DNA of 64,000 bases from Bettongia penicillata ogilbyi. Taxonomy: Eukaryota; Chordata; Mammalia; Diprotodontia; Potoroidae. Of this stretch, positions 10,561 through 21,145 are shown in pieces. The notes beneath the pieces were generated by a model, which was given only the letters and a program-made list of their open reading frames with translations, was not told the origin of the DNA and made no database searches. The position numbers and the translations under genes were made by a program. The stretch covers positions 868,001-932,000 of the forward strand of contig JAJHZJ010000400.1 of assembly GCA_023548195.1 (NCBI GenBank). Direction: 5' to 3'. How positions within the stretch are numbered: the first letter of the stretch is position 1; every line of letters starts with the position of its first letter.

Positions 10561-11085
10561 CATTTTTCATGATGGCAAAACATTGGAAATTGAGAGGATA
10601 CCCATCAATTTGGGAACAGTGAAACAAGCTGTGGTATATTAATATAATGGAATACTATTGTGCAATAGGAAATGATGAATAGGTAAATTTCAGGAAAAAA
10701 AATTGAGCGACTTGTACAAGTTGACACAAACTGAAATGAGAAGAACAAGGAAAACATTCTCTGTAACAGCAACATCTTGTGATGATCAATTATGGATGAT
10801 TCAGCTCTTCTCCACAACACAATTATCCAAGATAAGGACAAAGGACTCTGTTTTTTCTTGTTCTTTTTTCTTTTCTATGTTTTCTTTCACAACATGATTG
10901 CTATGAATATATTTTGCATGACTACATGTGTAGTCGAATTGCTTGTCTTCTCTATGGTAGGGTGTGGGGAAGGAGGAAGGGAGAGAATTTGGAACTCAAA
11001 ATTTTAAAAACAAATGCTAATTTTTTTCCATGTAACTTGGGAAAAATAAAACACTAAATAAAAGCTTAAAATATTAAAAAAATAT
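10561..11085 (+). pseudogene. L1 ORF2 C-terminal tail and 3'UTR
   Basis: Matches the last coding part of ORF2 (a block like ATGGCAAAACATTGGAAATT, then GGTATATTAATATAATGGAA) and the L1 3'UTR, ending in AAAATAAAACACTAAATAAA. The junction with ORF1 at about 10560 marks loss of nearly all of ORF2. Confidence 0.7.
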
Positions 11086-11089
11086 TTAC

Positions 11090-11753
11090 AGCCACAGTTT
11101 TTTTTATAATTAAAAATAACCTTCTCAAAGATTTAATTATAAGAATTATAAGTGATTACTTGAAGTGCCTAGAGACACACTTTCAGTAATACTTCCCTTC
11201 AAATTTTGATTCTGAAAAACTAAAGTGGTTTCATAAACCATACTCTATTGAAATAAAAAAGTCAATCATCTGCTATTAAAAGTTCAAAAAGAATCTGCCA
11301 AGTTATCAAGCAAAACAGGCTTAAAACTTGAGTTTACTAAAATTATTAAAATAATTTTTGCTAGGATTAGGTCAAAATTTCCAACAATTTCTGAAATGGC
11401 CTTAAATTTACTTCTTTCATTTTGTACTCCTTTTATGCAAAGTGGCATTCTCAGCATTGATGATTACAAACTCAAAATATAAATCAACTCTGAAAAATGT
11501 TGATGTGCTAAGTCCAACAGTATTAAATATTCAGCCAAAATTTTATTATTTATGTAAAAATGAACAAGCACATCAATCTCATTAGTATACAGATTTGCTT
11601 TCATTTTTAATAAATTGTAAAATTAGATGTTTTAAAATATATTTTGTTATGATTTGTTATCAGTAAATGTTACTTTATGTATCTATATACTGAACCGTAA
11701 AAATTTCTTGTGTGAAAAAGGGTTATGAAAGGAAAACAAATTAAGAAGCCCTG
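11090..11753 (+). mobile_element. hAT DNA transposon remnant with right TIR
   Basis: C-terminal transposase sequence (11154-11585) followed by an AT-rich 3' flank that ends TTAAGAAGCCCTG at 11753. Its complement, CAGGGCTTCTTAA, is a Charlie-type hAT terminal repeat. The next 8 bp, AATTAGAT, would be the target duplication. The left end is not visible; the L1/HAL1 block abuts it. Confidence 0.7.
11154..11585 (+). pseudogene. hAT transposase C-terminal fragment (ZBED5/FAM200-like)
   Basis: Reading the plus strand with a few frameshifts gives LKCLETHF then, after one stop, YFPSNFDSEKLKWFHKPYSI; later LKLEFTKIIKIIFARIRSKF and TISEMALNLLLSFCTPF; then SALMITNSKYKSTLKNVDVL and a final CKNEQAHQSH before the stop at 11583. 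This order (YFP...W-x-x-PF-like, L-L-L-F, C-x-x-x-FS-x-L...K-x-KYRS, and a terminal KQAHPSH-like motif) is that of the hAT dimerisation domain in ZBED5/FAM200-type proteins. At least two frameshifts and an in-frame stop make it a dead copy. The N-terminal zinc finger and DDE core are missing. Confidence 0.7.
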
Positions 11754-11759
11754 AATTAG

Positions 11760-12370
11760 ATCACCTCTAAGGTTGCTTTCATCTCCAAGTCTCTGGTCTA
11801 TTTTCTAAGAGTCACTTTACTTAGACAAAGGTCATTGAGAAATATAATTCATCAAATTCCTTTTATTACATCACATGCCAATTTTAAATTCCAAAATACC
11901 CATACAGTACTTATAAAAGTTCCCCCTTTGTCCTATTTTTATCTTAATATCGACCACAAGTATCTCAGTATCAATTACAAGTATTTTAATATCAATTGCC
12001 CAGTCTAATCTTGTGCTTTTGAGGAATGGTATAGTTGATGAAAAAAAAAAATTGTGGCAAAATGTTAACTTTTCTTCTGTTTTAATTCACAAGCATTCCC
12101 TTTGCTTTTCTACTACTTATACTGTATTGTGGAAAACAAAAGAAATCAAAAGCAAAAACTCATTAAATAAACCAAAACAAATTTCCATATTGGTCATGTC
12201 TAAAATATGTGGATTGCTCTCTAACTGGAGTCTCTTACCTCTTTGTCAGAAGGCAGATAGCATTCATTATCATCACTGGAACTATCACTGATGATTGCAC
12301 TGATCAGACTTTGATTTTTTAAAATTAAGACAGTCATCCCTTGACTCATTTCTTAAAGAGGCTTTTTCAC
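11760..12370. other. No recognised gene or repeat
   Basis: AT-rich, with only spurious short frames. Confidence 0.5.
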
Positions 12371-12374
12371 TGAA

Positions 12375-12640
12375 TGGGCATTATCTCACTCAAAGTGATA
12401 TCTGAAAAGACCTTAGCCTAAAAGGGCAAGAGTTTCACTTGCATCCTGTAACATCTCCAATCATCCTGATGAATATCTAGACACTGGATCCAGATGGCTG
12501 TGGAGGAGAAAGTGAGACTGTTCACTTTGCACAGCCCTGCCTCACACAGATCAGTCAATTGCAAATCACGTAATCATCTCTCTGATTTCGTGGTCCTCTT
12601 CGAAAATGAGGACAGACACAATCTATCTATAATTATATCT
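12375..12640 (+). mobile_element. RTE-derived SINE / RTE 3' tail
   Basis: It contains CTTGCATCCTGTAACATCTC, ATCCTGATGAATATCTAGAC, GATGGCTGTGGAGGAGAAAG, a CAGCCCTGCCTCAC block, and ends TGGTCCTCTTCGAAAATGAG. The last motif is the 3' tail seen in the RTE fragment at 5492-5600. Such units are mobilised by RTE LINEs. Confidence 0.7.
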
Positions 12641-14090
12641 AATAAACTTCTCAAATATGTTTTAAAACCCCGAATCATCATTTCAATACATTATACTCTC
12701 TCTTATCTGAATAAATACTATATTAGGCCAGAATAGGATTATAGGTACCTTTGAACTTAAACAAAGAAATGAAAACTGCTTGACATTTTGAACTGGATCA
12801 AACAGATCATGGCACCAGTAAAGTCTAGGATAGTATTAAGTGCTTCTAAAATGTCCTGAGCTACCTTTATAAGAACTACTCTTCCTCTGTCAGCACACTC
12901 CTTCCATCACTGAATCTATATTCCCCTCCTCCCCACAACACACAATTTCTACCTTATGTGATATCTTTGATCTGGGTTATTGCCAATCTGCCCTTTCTTT
13001 ACATCAGCACTGAAAGAGCAGAATTAGTAGGATATATTCTTACAAGTGAAAGGGAAAAAGACCTATTTGAAGGGGTCAATTAATAAAAAAATAGAATATC
13101 AACCCATATGGACATGATCTGGCATACACTAACAGGAATACACACTCCCAAAGCTTCTTTGGGAGAAAGCATGGATAGATCTATGAGACAGTATTACACA
13201 ATTTCCACTTACCAGACTTTATAAGCAGCAAAAAAATGCTAACATGAACCCTCAAATTTAAGTTCAATTGAATGTTTCCTGCCTATCAGTTCAACAGGTG
13301 TATTCTATTTCATTGTGTTTCTGTAGTTTCTGAATAAAAACTAGAGTAATTGTTAGAAACTACATCAAAGAATTCTATTATTGTTATATTGAGGGAAGAA
13401 GAGGAAAGCAAAATCATTGGCTCTTTAGAAGAAGACATTTTCAAAAACCTCCATTTTTGTGATGTCTCACTGAAAAAATACCTTCATCTTCTTTTTTTAT
13501 TCTTGTAGGAAATGCAATTAGGATATTAAGTTGCAGCAGTGTAAGGTGTTTGGAGGAATATAATCAAACAGTTGGTAGGCTCCTACAAGTCAATTAAAAT
13601 TGTGGTCACTTGGGTATTTGGTTCAATTTGCTAGCTCAGAGATTGGTTATATTTATATCTGAAGTGAAATATCTAGACAAAAAGAAATAAAAATTAGGTA
13701 AAAATGTTTTATGAGAATTATCTTGATTTTGGTACTGAGAAGGGGCATAACTTATTTTATTGTGTTAATTTGTGGACATTTTTATAGAATAAAGTTTATG
13801 TAAATGCAGATGTATAATTCCAGTAAATAGATTGAAAAGTGTGTTCTAATAAACTTCATCTTTCTTAGAAGAGAAAAAAAAAACATGTTTACTTACTGTC
13901 CTTGCATCCTGGAGTAATCTTTGTTTATTGGGCAGATATGTCACTTGATCAGTGAAGTGTTCAGTCTGGGATTGAGTCATCCTTATTATTTGATTCATAC
14001 AAGTCATTCATAAGACCAAATAATTTGAGTCTTTAAGAAGACCTGGAAAATAGCATACATCAGTCATTTATCATCAGATATTTCAAAATG
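12641..14090. other. No recognised gene or repeat
   Basis: AT-rich non-coding DNA with no transposon I can name and no convincing coding block. Confidence 0.5.
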
Positions 14091-14095
14091 TGGGG

Positions 14096-15238
14096 CAGAG
14101 TCAAGATGGCGGAGTAGAAAGATACACATACACAAGCTCTTCCCCCACAGTCCATAAAATACCTATAAAGAAAGACTCTCAAAAAATTTTAGAACAGCAG
14201 ATGCCACAGAACAATGGAGTGGAGGAGATTTCCAGCCCAGGGTGACCTGAAAGGCTGACCGGAAAGGTCTGTCACGCTGGAGGCAGAGTACAACTCAAGC
14301 CAGCCTTGGCTGCAGGCATGGCACAAGAAGGAGGACCTGAGCAGGTCTGGGAGCAGAATCTCCAGCAGCAGCAGGGGTTTGCAGATCCCTCACCCCACAG
14401 TCACCAAAGGTCAGTGAGAGGGTTTTTTCAGCTGGCTGAGAAGGGATGCCTTAGACAGTGGTGGCAGTGGTCTCACATGCGGCAGCAGCCCCCACATCAG
14501 CCCCCATGGCAGCCTGTATCCATTGTTGGACAGTAAAACCTTTGGAGGCATTGAGCCTCCTTACCTCAGCCCTGTATGGAGGCCCTGCTCCCACCTAATG
14601 CTCCTGGAGGAATTGAGCAGCTGATCTTTATCTCACACTAAATGGCAGCCCTGCCCCCACTGAAAGCCCCTGGGGGAATCTAGCAGCTTGTCTGAATCTC
14701 AGCCCCCAGTGCTGGCTAGGTGGAACTGGAGGCCAACTACTACTCACAGATTCTGGGCACAAAAGTTTCTGGTTGCTCCCAGACCAGTATACATGCTTGA
14801 TTGTGCCACCTTGGAGGAACTGAGATCTTACAGATCCCCAGAGCATACCCTTCTTTTGACAAAGGATCCAAAAGTCAAGTAAAATGTCCAAAAAGGGGGG
14901 AAAAAATAAGAATATAGAAGGCTACTTTCTTGGTGAACAAATATTCTCTCCCATCCTTTTGGATGAGGAAGGGCAATGCATACCATCAGGGAAAGACATA
15001 AAAGTCAAGTCCAAAATAAATGTTAAATGGTCTCAGATCATGGAAGAGCTCAAAAAGGATTTTGAAAATCAAGTAAGAGAGGTTGAGGAAAAATTGGAAA
15101 GAGAAATAAGAGAGATACAAGAAAATTATGAAAAATGAGTCAACAATTTGCTAAACGAGACCCAATAAATGCTGAAGAAAATAACACCTTTAAAAATAGG
15201 CTAACTCAAATGGCAAAAGAGGTTCAAAAAGCCAATGT
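14096..15238 (+). mobile_element. L1 5' fragment: 5'UTR and ORF1 start
   Basis: It begins AGAGTCAAGATGGCGGAGTA, the L1 5' terminus, and continues through a 5'UTR with AATTTC-CAGCCCAGG-type sequence to ORF1 at 14884. Homology stops at about 15238 next to a CA microsatellite. A copy with an intact 5' end and no 3' part is the reverse of the usual 5' truncation, so the 3' part was lost by deletion or the RNA ended early. Confidence 0.8.
14884..15238 (+). pseudogene. L1 ORF1 N-terminal fragment
   Basis: It begins MSKKGGKNKNIEGYFLGEQI, like HAL1 ORF1, and contains KWSQIMEELKKDFENQVREV and a heptad-rich coiled-coil segment. A stop at 15136-15138 is followed by a shifted frame (from 15135) that continues the coiled coil (INAEENNTFKNRLTQMAKEV). 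The RRM and C-terminal domain are missing. Confidence 0.75.
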
Positions 15239-15248
15239 CAATCCTAAG

Positions 15249-15281
<33 letters not shown>
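15249..15281. repeat. (CA)n microsatellite
   Basis: About 16 uninterrupted AC units at the 3' break of the L1 fragment. Confidence 0.95.
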
Positions 15282-15283
<2 letters not shown>

Positions 15284-15287
15284 TGCA

Positions 15288-15600
15288 CATTGTTTAAAGC
15301 TTAATATGTGTCCATCACTGTGCCAAGTTCTGTGAGAAATATTGAAAGTATTAAAAAGAAAATCTTTAGCATGATAGTGTGAAAAGAGGAGCAGACTTGA
15401 GAGTGAATAATCTCGGTTTGTGTCCTGGCACTGGGGAATATTAGTTATGTAACCTTGGCCCAGTCATTTATTTCTCTGAGCCTTAGTTTCTTTATCTTCA
15501 AAAAAAAAAAAGAAGATTCTAATCACTTTTCAGGTTTGTGTAGAGGGAAACATTTTGCAAGCAGCAAAAGTCCTAAATAAATGTGAGCTGGTAAGCTATA
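15288..15600 (+). mobile_element. MIR-type SINE pieces
   Basis: A short part (15288-15360) resembles the complement of a MIR 3' region (AATATGTGTCCATCACTGTG). The main part (15370-15600) is a plus-strand MIR with GTCCTGGCACTGG, TATGTAACCTTGGCCCAGTC and CTCTGAGCCTTAGTTTCTTT, then an A-rich break. Confidence 0.65.
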
Positions 15601-16630
15601 AATAATTATCTATATCTTCTGCCAGAAATTCTCTATTTCCTTCTTTTTTCTCTTTTTTCCCAGCTAGAGAGCTCAATCAGACCATTGAAAGGAAATATAG
15701 TTGAATTGAAAAGTGGCAAGAAGTTGCAAAGTATTATTTGGTGATAGGTCTTCAAAATAAAATGGGCTATGTGATCAGAGATGCTGGACTGGTTGATAAA
15801 AATGGGAGACAGCAATATAAGGGGGTATAAAATACCCCATGAGAGGGAGAATGTTGGTCTAGGATGACCTGGCCTTTAAAGGACTTAGGTGTCTAAGGGT
15901 CAAATCACTTAGCCACTTGGGAAAATGGAGAGATGAGACAATCTTTCTAGATTGCAGTCAGAGGAGAAGCACAGACTTATGCTGGTTGCAGAGCGAAGAT
16001 AAAGGAAGAAATCATGACAGTTCCCAGCCCTGATGCCTCTGATAACAACTTATACTGAGTGCTTTGAGATAGTACATTTCCACTCTTCTAAAACTGATCT
16101 TGTGTAGCAAATGAAATAATGTCAGTTTTCCCTTACCATAACTTCTGGGAGGATTGGGTCCCTTGGGAGAAGGTCAGACTGCACTGGCTCTGCAGGTACC
16201 CTAAGGAAGAGTAAATGTATGACCTCAGTCATTCAATATGAATTGCTAGGATTTTAGTTGACTGGGTCTTTATCTGGGTGACCTAGCACAGATTAGAGTT
16301 TTATCACTGGGTCATTTCAATTACATTTTCTTGTAGTAAAGGCATACTAAACTACAATGTGATCAAGTATCATTGTGCACTAGAAACAAAACGCAAGTTG
16401 TACCAAGTCTATATTTGGATATTTTCCCAAAATAAAATTATATTTTGAGGGCAAAGATACAAAATTTATGCTAAGTTTATGAAATAAACACGTGAGAATG
16501 AATGAAACCCAGAAGGTATAAAAATCCTTTCTGGAATCTAGAGGAATTAGAGTTAATGAAGGGGGAATCTGGTGTTTGCTACAGTCATTAGAACTTCCTA
16601 ATCATCATAAAGGGTATTTGGTTGGAAGGA
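15601..16630. other. No recognised gene or repeat
   Basis: No open frame or transposon signature that I can support. Confidence 0.5.
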
Positions 16631-16634
16631 GAGG

Positions 16635-16885
16635 GGGGAAGCAAGGCAGTAAGTATTTCTTTACCACCTACTATGTATCAAGCATATAAGTATTTTTTAC
16701 AAGTATCAATTTGACCCTCACAACAACATTATGAAGTGGCCAGTATTATCATCTCTATTTTATAGTTGAGTAAACTGAGTTAAGTGGCATCCAGAATTGC
16801 ATAGTTTGTGTCTGTGGCTGGATTTTAACAGAAGTATTCCTGCCTCCAGGTCCAGTGATGTGTCCATCAATGCTACCTCTTTTTC
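16635..16885 (-). mobile_element. MIR/CORE-SINE, minus strand
   Basis: Complementary MIR order: CCACCTACTATGTATCAAGC, TTTGACCCTCACAACAACAT, TATCATCTCTATTTTATAGT, GAGTAAACTGAGTTAAGTGG, CCTGCCTCCAGGTCCAG. Diverged. Confidence 0.8.
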
Positions 16886-17092
16886 CTTCTACTGCCCCTT
16901 TTCATATATAGAGACAATACCTGAATTCCATGAGGGGGCCCTCAACATTACAGAAAGGTGAACCATTAATAATGTATCCCTTCAATACTAAGCTTAACTG
17001 AAATTTACTGTAGATGTTAAGAAGGACACAGTAATTCTTCTAGGCTACTAGGTTGGAGGGGTTGGTGTACTTAAGAAAATACAGCATTGATA

Positions 17093-17172
<80 letters not shown>
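17093..17172. repeat. (TG)n(TA)n microsatellite
   Basis: About 23 TG units with one interruption, followed by about 17 TA units. Confidence 0.95.
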
Positions 17173-17175
<3 letters not shown>

Positions 17176-17294
17176 TATATCCATGAAATACACATACAAT
17201 TTTATTTGTCCATGTAGAAGTATAGAGACATACAGATAAGTTTCTCATATATGTGTATACATATACACATAATATGTTAGTTGTCTCTATTAAG

Positions 17295-18990
17295 TGTTAC
17301 CGATTCTTTTTTCTAATTTATTTATTTTTAATTTTCTCCATTCATTTCCACAAGATTTTGAGTTCCAAATTTTCTCCCCATCTCTCCCCTCCACCCACCC
17401 CAAGAAAGCATTCATTCTGATTACCTCTTCTTCCAATATGCCCTCATTTCTATCACACCCCTCCCTTCTCTTATGCCTATTCCTTCTATTTTCTTGGAGG
17501 ACAGGATAGATTTCTACATGCCACTACCTGTTAAGCTTATTTCCCAGTTGCATGTAAAAACAATTTTTAACATTCGTTTTTAATACTTTGAGTTATAACT
17601 TCTCTGCCTCCCTCCCTCCCCACACATCCACACTGAGAAGGCAAGCAATTGGATATATGTTATACATGTGTAGTTGTGCAAAAGACTTCTATAAAATTCA
17701 TGTTGTGGAAGACTAACTATATTTCTCTCCATCCTATTCTGCCCCCCTTCCCATTTATTCTGTTCTCTCTTTTGATCTTATCTCTCCTCCAAAGTATTTA
17801 CTTCTAATTACACCTCCTCCCATTTGTCCTTCCTTCTATCATCCCCCAACCTTCACTTATCCCCTTTCCCCTACTTTCTTGTGGTGTAAGATAGAGTTTA
17901 AATAATTATCTTATGATGTAAGATAGAGTTTCATAGCAAATTGAGTATGCATGTTATTCCCTCCTTAAACCAAATGTGATGAAAATATGATTCACTTTTT
18001 CCCTCTAACCTCCCCTCTCTTTCCTTCCACTGACAAAGCTTTTTCTTGCCTCTTTTATGTGAAAAATAATTTGTCCCATTCTATTTTTCCCTTTCTCCTG
18101 CCAATATATTCCTCTCTCATCCCTTAATGTTATTTTTCTATATATCATGCCTTCCTATTCAACTCACCTTATGCTCTCTGTCTATATGTATATAATCCCT
18201 GCAACTATTCCAGTACTGAGAAAAGTCTCAAGAGTTATAAATATTATCTTTTTCATGTAGGAATGTAAACAGTTCAGCTTTAGTAAGTCCTTTATGACTT
18301 CTTTTTCCTGTTTACCTTTTCATGCTTCTCTTGATTCTTGTGTTTGAAAGGCAAATTTTCTATTCATGGTCTATTCCCTGGTCTTTTCATCAAGAATGTT
18401 TTGAAAGTCCTCTATTTCATTGAATGACCATTTTTTTTTACCCTGAAGTATTATACTCAGCTTTGTTAGGTAGGAGATTCTTGATTTTAATCGTAGTTCC
18501 TTTGAATACTGAAATATCATATTTCAAACCCTTTCATCCCTTGGTGTAGAAACTGCTAGATTTTGTGTTATCCTAAATGTATTTCCACAATACTTGAATT
18601 GTTTCTCTCTGGCTGCTTGCAATATATTCTTCTTGACTTGGGAACTCTGAAATTTGGCTTCAATATTCCTAGGAGTTTCTCTTTTTGGATCCCTTTCAGA
18701 AGGTGATCAGTGGATTCTTTAAATATTTATTTTACCCTCTGGTTCTAGAATATCCAGACAGTTTTCCTTGATAATTTCTTGAAAGATAGTGTGTAGGCTT
18801 TATTTTTTTTGATCATGCTTTCAGGTATTCCCTTAACTTTTAAATTGTCTCTCCTGCATCTATTTTCCAGGTCAGTTGCTTTTTCAATGAGATATTTCAC
18901 ATTGTCTTCATTTCTTAATTCCTTTCTTTTTGTTTTATAATTTCTTGATTTTCATAGAGTCATTCACTTCCATCTGCTCTATTCTAATCT
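17295..18990 (-). mobile_element. HAL1, minus strand, 5'-truncated
   Basis: On the minus strand: ORF1 RRM/C-terminal domain (18990 to about 18330), the L1-type spacer, then the purine-rich 3'UTR (here C/T-rich) to an A-rich end near 17295. ORF1 passes straight into spacer and 3'UTR with no ORF2 coding sequence, as in the two full-length HAL1s. The coiled coil and 5'UTR are lost. Confidence 0.75.
18330..18990 (-). pseudogene. HAL1 ORF1 RRM/C-terminal fragment
   Basis: Colinear with 22150-22800. The minus strand retains the segment for the end of the coiled coil, the RRM and the C-terminal domain, with indels and stops. The normal stop codon (at 22150-22152 in the better copy) has mutated here. 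Confidence 0.65.
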
Positions 18991-20265
18991 TTAAGGAATT
19001 ATTTACAGGTGAAATATGCATTTGCCCTAAAACCAAGGGGAGAACAACTGCTGGTGTTCTCATCACAAACTATTCTCTTCACCCAGGGAAAAGAAAAATT
19101 GATGCTCTTTCCTTCAGGCATTTGCCATTTGCTTCTTGACTGTTTAAGGAACAACATCAACATACAAAATAGAAAGGTCATTAACATAGTGAGATTTGTC
19201 TTAATAAAATGGCCCACGTGGTCTTACTGGGTCATAACATTCAATTTGCCAACTCTACTCCTTTGACAAGACTATTTCAATGCCTTCAAAATACGCTTTC
19301 CTCACATCTACCTGAGAGTTGTTTTATTTCTGTTGTGTTATGTCTAGCGCTAAACACAATGCCTGGCATTTAATAAACACTTAATGTCTAATGAATCTTA
19401 ATAAGATAAAAAACAATAATTACTATTTCTTCATTTTTAGCAATATTCATGAAACTCAGATGCTGGTGTTTCCGTGAAATAGAATAGAATAGAATTTTAT
19501 TCAGAGATTCCAATAATTTCAAGCTACCCAGTACTATCTTTTTATATTGGTTTCCTTAAGGTAGCCTTTAGAATCATGGGACAAACACCATCTTTTGAGA
19601 TGAACTTATTTTGGTGAAGTAAGCATACTGGGGCAAATCATTAAATAATAGTCACAAAAAATAAATTTTCACCAGTACATACATGCTACCATTACTGATT
19701 ATATATGTAACAAAAATGGTGCTAGGCCAATCCTATACAAAAAATGAGGACAGATCAGTCAACCTGAGTACAATACTAGTATCTCCCTAAAAATTTCCAC
19801 AGATGGTTTTGAGAAATTAATAAGAAGAGAAGGACAAGATAAAGAAAGTTACAGCATTGCTTATTTCCCCACAAGCTTGTTGAAGGCAGAAATCCTTTTT
19901 AAATTAGCAATTGAAGATGGAGAAAAGGATGTTTGATGTCTTGAATGTCAGACAACAAGGTTATAGTGAAGGTCAAATAAAACAGTATTTGTAAAGCACT
20001 TTGCAAACCTTAAACTGCTATAGAAATGATACATTACTTTTGTAAATGCCAGATAAATGTGCTTGAGATGAAGGGAAACACATTTAACAAAATCTACAAA
20101 GTTTATCAACTCCTAGGGATATTTCTTGCTTCCTTAAAATAGACAAATAAATAGCACAAATTGTATATATTGAGACTAGATCATTAATGGCAAACAAAAT
20201 ATACAACACATTCACTTATAACATATTGAATTGGATTAGAAATTTATATTATTCATGGTATTTCT
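18991..20265. other. Mostly unique DNA with SINE scraps
   Basis: A MIR 3' end lies at about 19340-19400 (AACACAATGCCTGGCATTTA then ATAAACACTTAATG). Another SINE 3' part lies at about 19965-20045 (TTTGTAAAGCACTTTGCAAA). I see nothing else. Confidence 0.5.
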
Positions 20266-20269
20266 AAAA

Positions 20270-20995
20270 ACCATAAAGAAAGGAATAAATGGAAAACCAA
20301 GGACTTCTGTAAATCAATCCACTAGGGAGGATAGAAGAAAGATTGTTTTCAGAAAATGTATACATGTGAACAAAATGACCAAATTTTTAATAATCTTTGT
20401 CTCAGCTATACTATTACTAAGGCTATATTCCAAACAAATAAAAGAAAGAAGAAAATAATTCTTATGTACAAAAAAATATTTATAGTAGCTTGTTTTGTGG
20501 TAGTTCCAATCAGAAAGATACAAAGTATCCTTCTATTGGTGAATGTCCAAACAAATGTGAAAAATGACATATTGGACATAATTGTGCCAGGGTAAATGAT
20601 GAAATGGATAATTTCAAAAGAAACTGAAAAGTTTTCTGAAATGATATAGAATGAAGTGAGAAGAAATAGAACTTGTATAATGATAACATAATAGAGAAAG
20701 CAGCTTTGACAGACTTTAACACTTTTATGAATGCAGTGGTAAAACATGAATCCAAAATAATGAAGATGCAACAAGCCACTTACCTCTTAATAGAAAGTGG
20801 ACAAACTTAAGTGCTGATAGTGACGTATTTTTCCAGACATGGCCAATGTGGGATGATTTTTTTTTTCCTTTACTATGCAACATTACTTTCATCATTTAAA
20901 AAGGTTCTTCTTTTTTTTCCTTAATGAAGCAGGAGACAGAGATTAATTTTTATATGATTATTTAAAAATATAAATAAACTAAATTACAAAAAAAG
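20270..20995 (+). mobile_element. Old L1 tail: ORF2 C-terminus and 3'UTR
   Basis: Highly diverged but colinear with 33480-34230: a tract like CTATATTCCAAACAAATAAA, TACAAAAAAATATTTATAGT, a GAATGAAGTGAGAAGAA block, then T-rich and A-rich 3'UTR. No open frame survives. Confidence 0.6.
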
Positions 20996-21128
20996 TTGAA
21001 GAATAAACTTCATTTTTCCCTAGACAGTTCATATGCTAAAGCTTCTGTGATTGTTTTTTAGAATACCTTGACTTCTGGAGGTAATGTCCACTCTCTGTAT
21101 TCTAAACTCTACATCCTGAGAACAAGTG

Positions 21129-21145
21129 GAGATTATTCACTTTTA
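21129..21145. repeat. HAL1 target-site duplication
   Basis: GAGATTATTCACTTTTA, matching 23932-23948 at 16 of 17 bases. Confidence 0.85.

Larger units (their letters stand above)
6410..11085 (+). mobile_element. Old L1, split by a HAL1 and internally deleted
   Basis: The left part (6410-7195) is 5'UTR plus the start of ORF1. The right part (10112-11085) continues as ORF1 RRM/C-terminal sequence and at about 10560 jumps into the ORF2 C-terminal tail and 3'UTR. A HAL1 with clear TSDs (7207-10100) sits between the halves. Most of ORF2 is absent. The 5'UTR contains one copy of the 54-bp unit that is tandemly repeated at 54315-54530. The tail ends in AATAAAA-rich sequence. Confidence 0.75.

Noticed and set aside
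13145..13165. Perfect 9-bp hairpin CTCCCAAAG/CTTTGGGAG
   Set aside because: Hairpins of this size are expected by chance in 64 kb and no T-run or other context gives it a role.
20406..20779. 122- and 89-codon minus-strand frames
   Set aside because: Antisense to an old L1 tail; no protein-family features.
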